From contig NZ_JACIYL010000210.1 in the NCBI RefSeq assembly GCF_014359955.1, positions 1 through 6,199 of the forward strand: a DNA stretch of 6,199 nt, in the 5' to 3' direction. Within the stretch, counting starts at the first letter, position 1; each line of letters opens with the position of its first letter. This DNA is from Thermogutta sp. GTDB lineage: Bacteria; Planctomycetota; Planctomycetia; Pirellulales; Thermoguttaceae. Under the pieces are notes generated by a model. It was not told the origin of the DNA. It saw nothing but the letters and a program-made list of their open reading frames with translations, and made no database searches. The position numbers and the translations under genes are program-made. Shown piece after piece: positions 5,413 through 6,199 of the stretch.

Positions 5413-5442
5413 CAGGATTTACCTGACTGAGCGATCCGGGAA
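5413..5442 (+). promoter_or_regulatory. Bipartite motif upstream of gcvPA, shared with gcvH
   Basis: CAGGATTTA (5413-5421), then ten bases, then CGATCCGGGAA (5432-5442), ending 81 nt before the gcvPA start. Both words are exact matches to those upstream of gcvH, but the spacer is seven bases longer. The difference in spacing argues against a rigid single protein-binding site, and the common position relative to the start argues for a related function or origin. Confidence 0.4.
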
Positions 5443-5511
5443 GGGGTATCAGAGGGCGATGGGAGGCGGGCACCAAGCGATCGGGAAGCACTCCTCCGTC
5501 GATGACGCGCT

Positions 5512-5517
5512 AAGGGA
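5512..5517 (+). promoter_or_regulatory. gcvPA ribosome-binding site
   Basis: AAGGGA sits six bases before ATG 5524. It is a moderate Shine-Dalgarno match, and it supports this start, which also gives a product beginning at the usual GcvPA N-terminus. Confidence 0.5.
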
Positions 5518-5523
5518 AAAACC

Positions 5524-6199
5524 ATGGCCTATCTTCCGCAAACCGAACAAGAAGTAAAGGCGATGCTTGCCGCGATCGGCGTGCAGAGCATCGACGAGCT
5601 GTTTGCCCATCTGCCGTCCGACGTGCGCTTTCAGGGTGAGCTGAAAGTTCCGCCGGCGCTTTCGGAAGTGGAGCTCAGTCAACATATGGAAGAGCTGGCA
5701 CGGCGGAATGTGGGAACCCATCAAAAGGTGTGCTTTTTGGGAGGCGGGGCCTACGATCACTTCATTCCCGCTGTGGTCGATTTCATCGCCTCTCGAAGTG
5801 AGTTTTACACTTCCTACACCCCTTACCAGCCGGAGGTGAGCCAGGGCAATCTCCAGGTTTTCTTCGAGTACCAGACTCTCATCACGCAGTTGACGGGTTT
5901 GGATGTTTCGAACGCCAGTCTCTATGATGGGGCCACCGCCCTTGCTGAGGCCGTTCTCATGTGTCTGAGCCTGCAAACCGGCCGCAAGCGGGTGATCGTG
6001 CCTCAGAATATTCATCCGGAATATCGGGCGGTTTTGACCACGTATCTTTCCCACGTCTCATCAGAGATTGTCGTGCTGCCCACTCCGCGAGGAATCATCG
6101 ATACGGAGACCCTCGGGCAGGTGGTGAACGATCAAACAGCGTGCGTCATTCTTCAGCAACCAAACTTTTTCGGCTGTATTGAGTCCGCCGGAAAGATCA
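5524..6199 (+). CDS. gcvPA: Glycine dehydrogenase (decarboxylating) subunit 1, 3' end cut by window edge
   Basis: This is the N-terminal-type subunit of the split P-protein. With GcvPB it forms the PLP-dependent glycine decarboxylase, which releases CO2 and loads the aminomethyl group onto lipoyl-GcvH. The frame stays open through 225 complete codons to the window edge, about half of the usual ~450 residues. Family signatures are clear: a start MAYLPQTEQEVKAML, HFIPAVVDFI, TPYQPEVSQG (residues 99-108), FEYQTLITQLTGLDVSNAS, and LYDGATALAEA (133-143). The PLP-anchoring lysine belongs to the GcvPB part, so its absence is expected. The split gcvPA/gcvPB form is found in many thermophiles, Gram-positives, archaea and planctomycetes, unlike the single long GcvP of E. 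coli. It lies downstream of gcvH on the same strand; gcvPB would be expected next, outside the window. Confidence 0.96.
   Translation, partial: MAYLPQTEQEVKAMLAAIGVQSIDELFAHLPSDVRFQGELKVPPALSEVELSQHMEELARRNVGTHQKVCFLGGGAYDHFIPAVVDFIASRSEFYTSYTPYQPEVSQGNLQVFFEYQTLITQLTGLDVSNASLYDGATALAEAVLMCLSLQTGRKRVIVPQNIHPEYRAVLTTYLSHVSSEIVVLPTPRGIIDTETLGQVVNDQTACVILQQPNFFGCIESAGKI

Larger units (their letters stand above)
5257..5523. other. Intergenic region between gcvH and gcvPA
   Basis: No protein-coding frame is convincing on either strand in these 267 bases. Visible structure: a weak hairpin with a short T-run at 5315-5347, an 8-bp inverted repeat at 5369-5401, the bipartite motif shared with gcvH at 5413-5442, and a further partial copy (GCGATCGGGAAG) at 5477-5488. 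I found no glycine-riboswitch core. The length and content suggest that gcvPA may have its own promoter or leader. Confidence 0.5.

Noticed and set aside
4598..5523. A glycine riboswitch upstream of gcvH or gcvPA
   Set aside because: I looked for the conserved paired GGAGAG-type and ACCGAAGG-type cores and saw no convincing aptamer. CGAAGG words at 4382 and 4537 belong to or abut the repeats.
5214..5525. A 103-codon minus-strand frame in the gcvH-gcvPA gap
   Set aside because: It overlaps the end of gcvH, has no known motif, has an Arg/Ser-biased composition, and shows no good ribosome-binding site.

Overview
The window holds four genes, all on the + strand, in two redox/one-carbon blocks separated by a repeat-rich intergenic island. 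The moderately GC-rich DNA, the split glycine decarboxylase (gcvPA) and the pairing of a NuoE-NuoF fusion with a GltD-like flavoprotein suggest a bacterium such as a planctomycete (perhaps a thermophilic member of the Pirellulales/Thermogutta type). This placement is inference from gene style and memory of similar layouts, not a database result.

Block 1 (13-4241) is a tightly coupled two-gene unit with a 4-bp ATGA overlap. The first gene fuses a NuoE/HydC-type [2Fe-2S] thioredoxin-like domain, a second thioredoxin-like domain, a complete NuoF core (FMN, NADH, [4Fe-4S]) and a C-terminal 2[4Fe-4S] ferredoxin domain. This is the architecture of the NADH-oxidising subunits of bifurcating hydrogenases and related enzymes, here in one chain. 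The second gene starts with a NuoG/HydA-like [2Fe-2S] domain. It continues as a GltD-like flavoprotein that appears to have lost the NAD(P)H-binding Rossmann domain, and it ends in a ferredoxin-like domain that keeps only one set of four Cys ligands. Together they look like a soluble NADH-linked electron-transfer complex: pyridine nucleotide at FMN in the first subunit, an FeS wire, and an FAD in the second. No hydrogenase, formate dehydrogenase or other terminal catalytic subunit is visible.

The intergenic island (4242-4845) carries at least five copies, one inverted, of a short repeat with the core GACAAGC-N(4)-CCCTCCG. It also has a REP-like palindrome preceded by GTAG, two small hairpins, and a 14-codon micro-ORF with a strong Shine-Dalgarno sequence.

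Block 2 (4846 to the window end) is the start of a glycine cleavage cluster: gcvH (lipoyl carrier), a 267-nt gap, and the N-terminal half of gcvPA, cut by the window edge. A bipartite motif (CAGGATTTA followed by CGATCCGGGAA) lies about 85 nt upstream of both gcv start codons. The adjacency of an NADH-linked flavin/FeS complex to glycine cleavage genes suggests, but does not prove, that the complex handles electrons released by, or needed for, glycine cleavage or synthesis.
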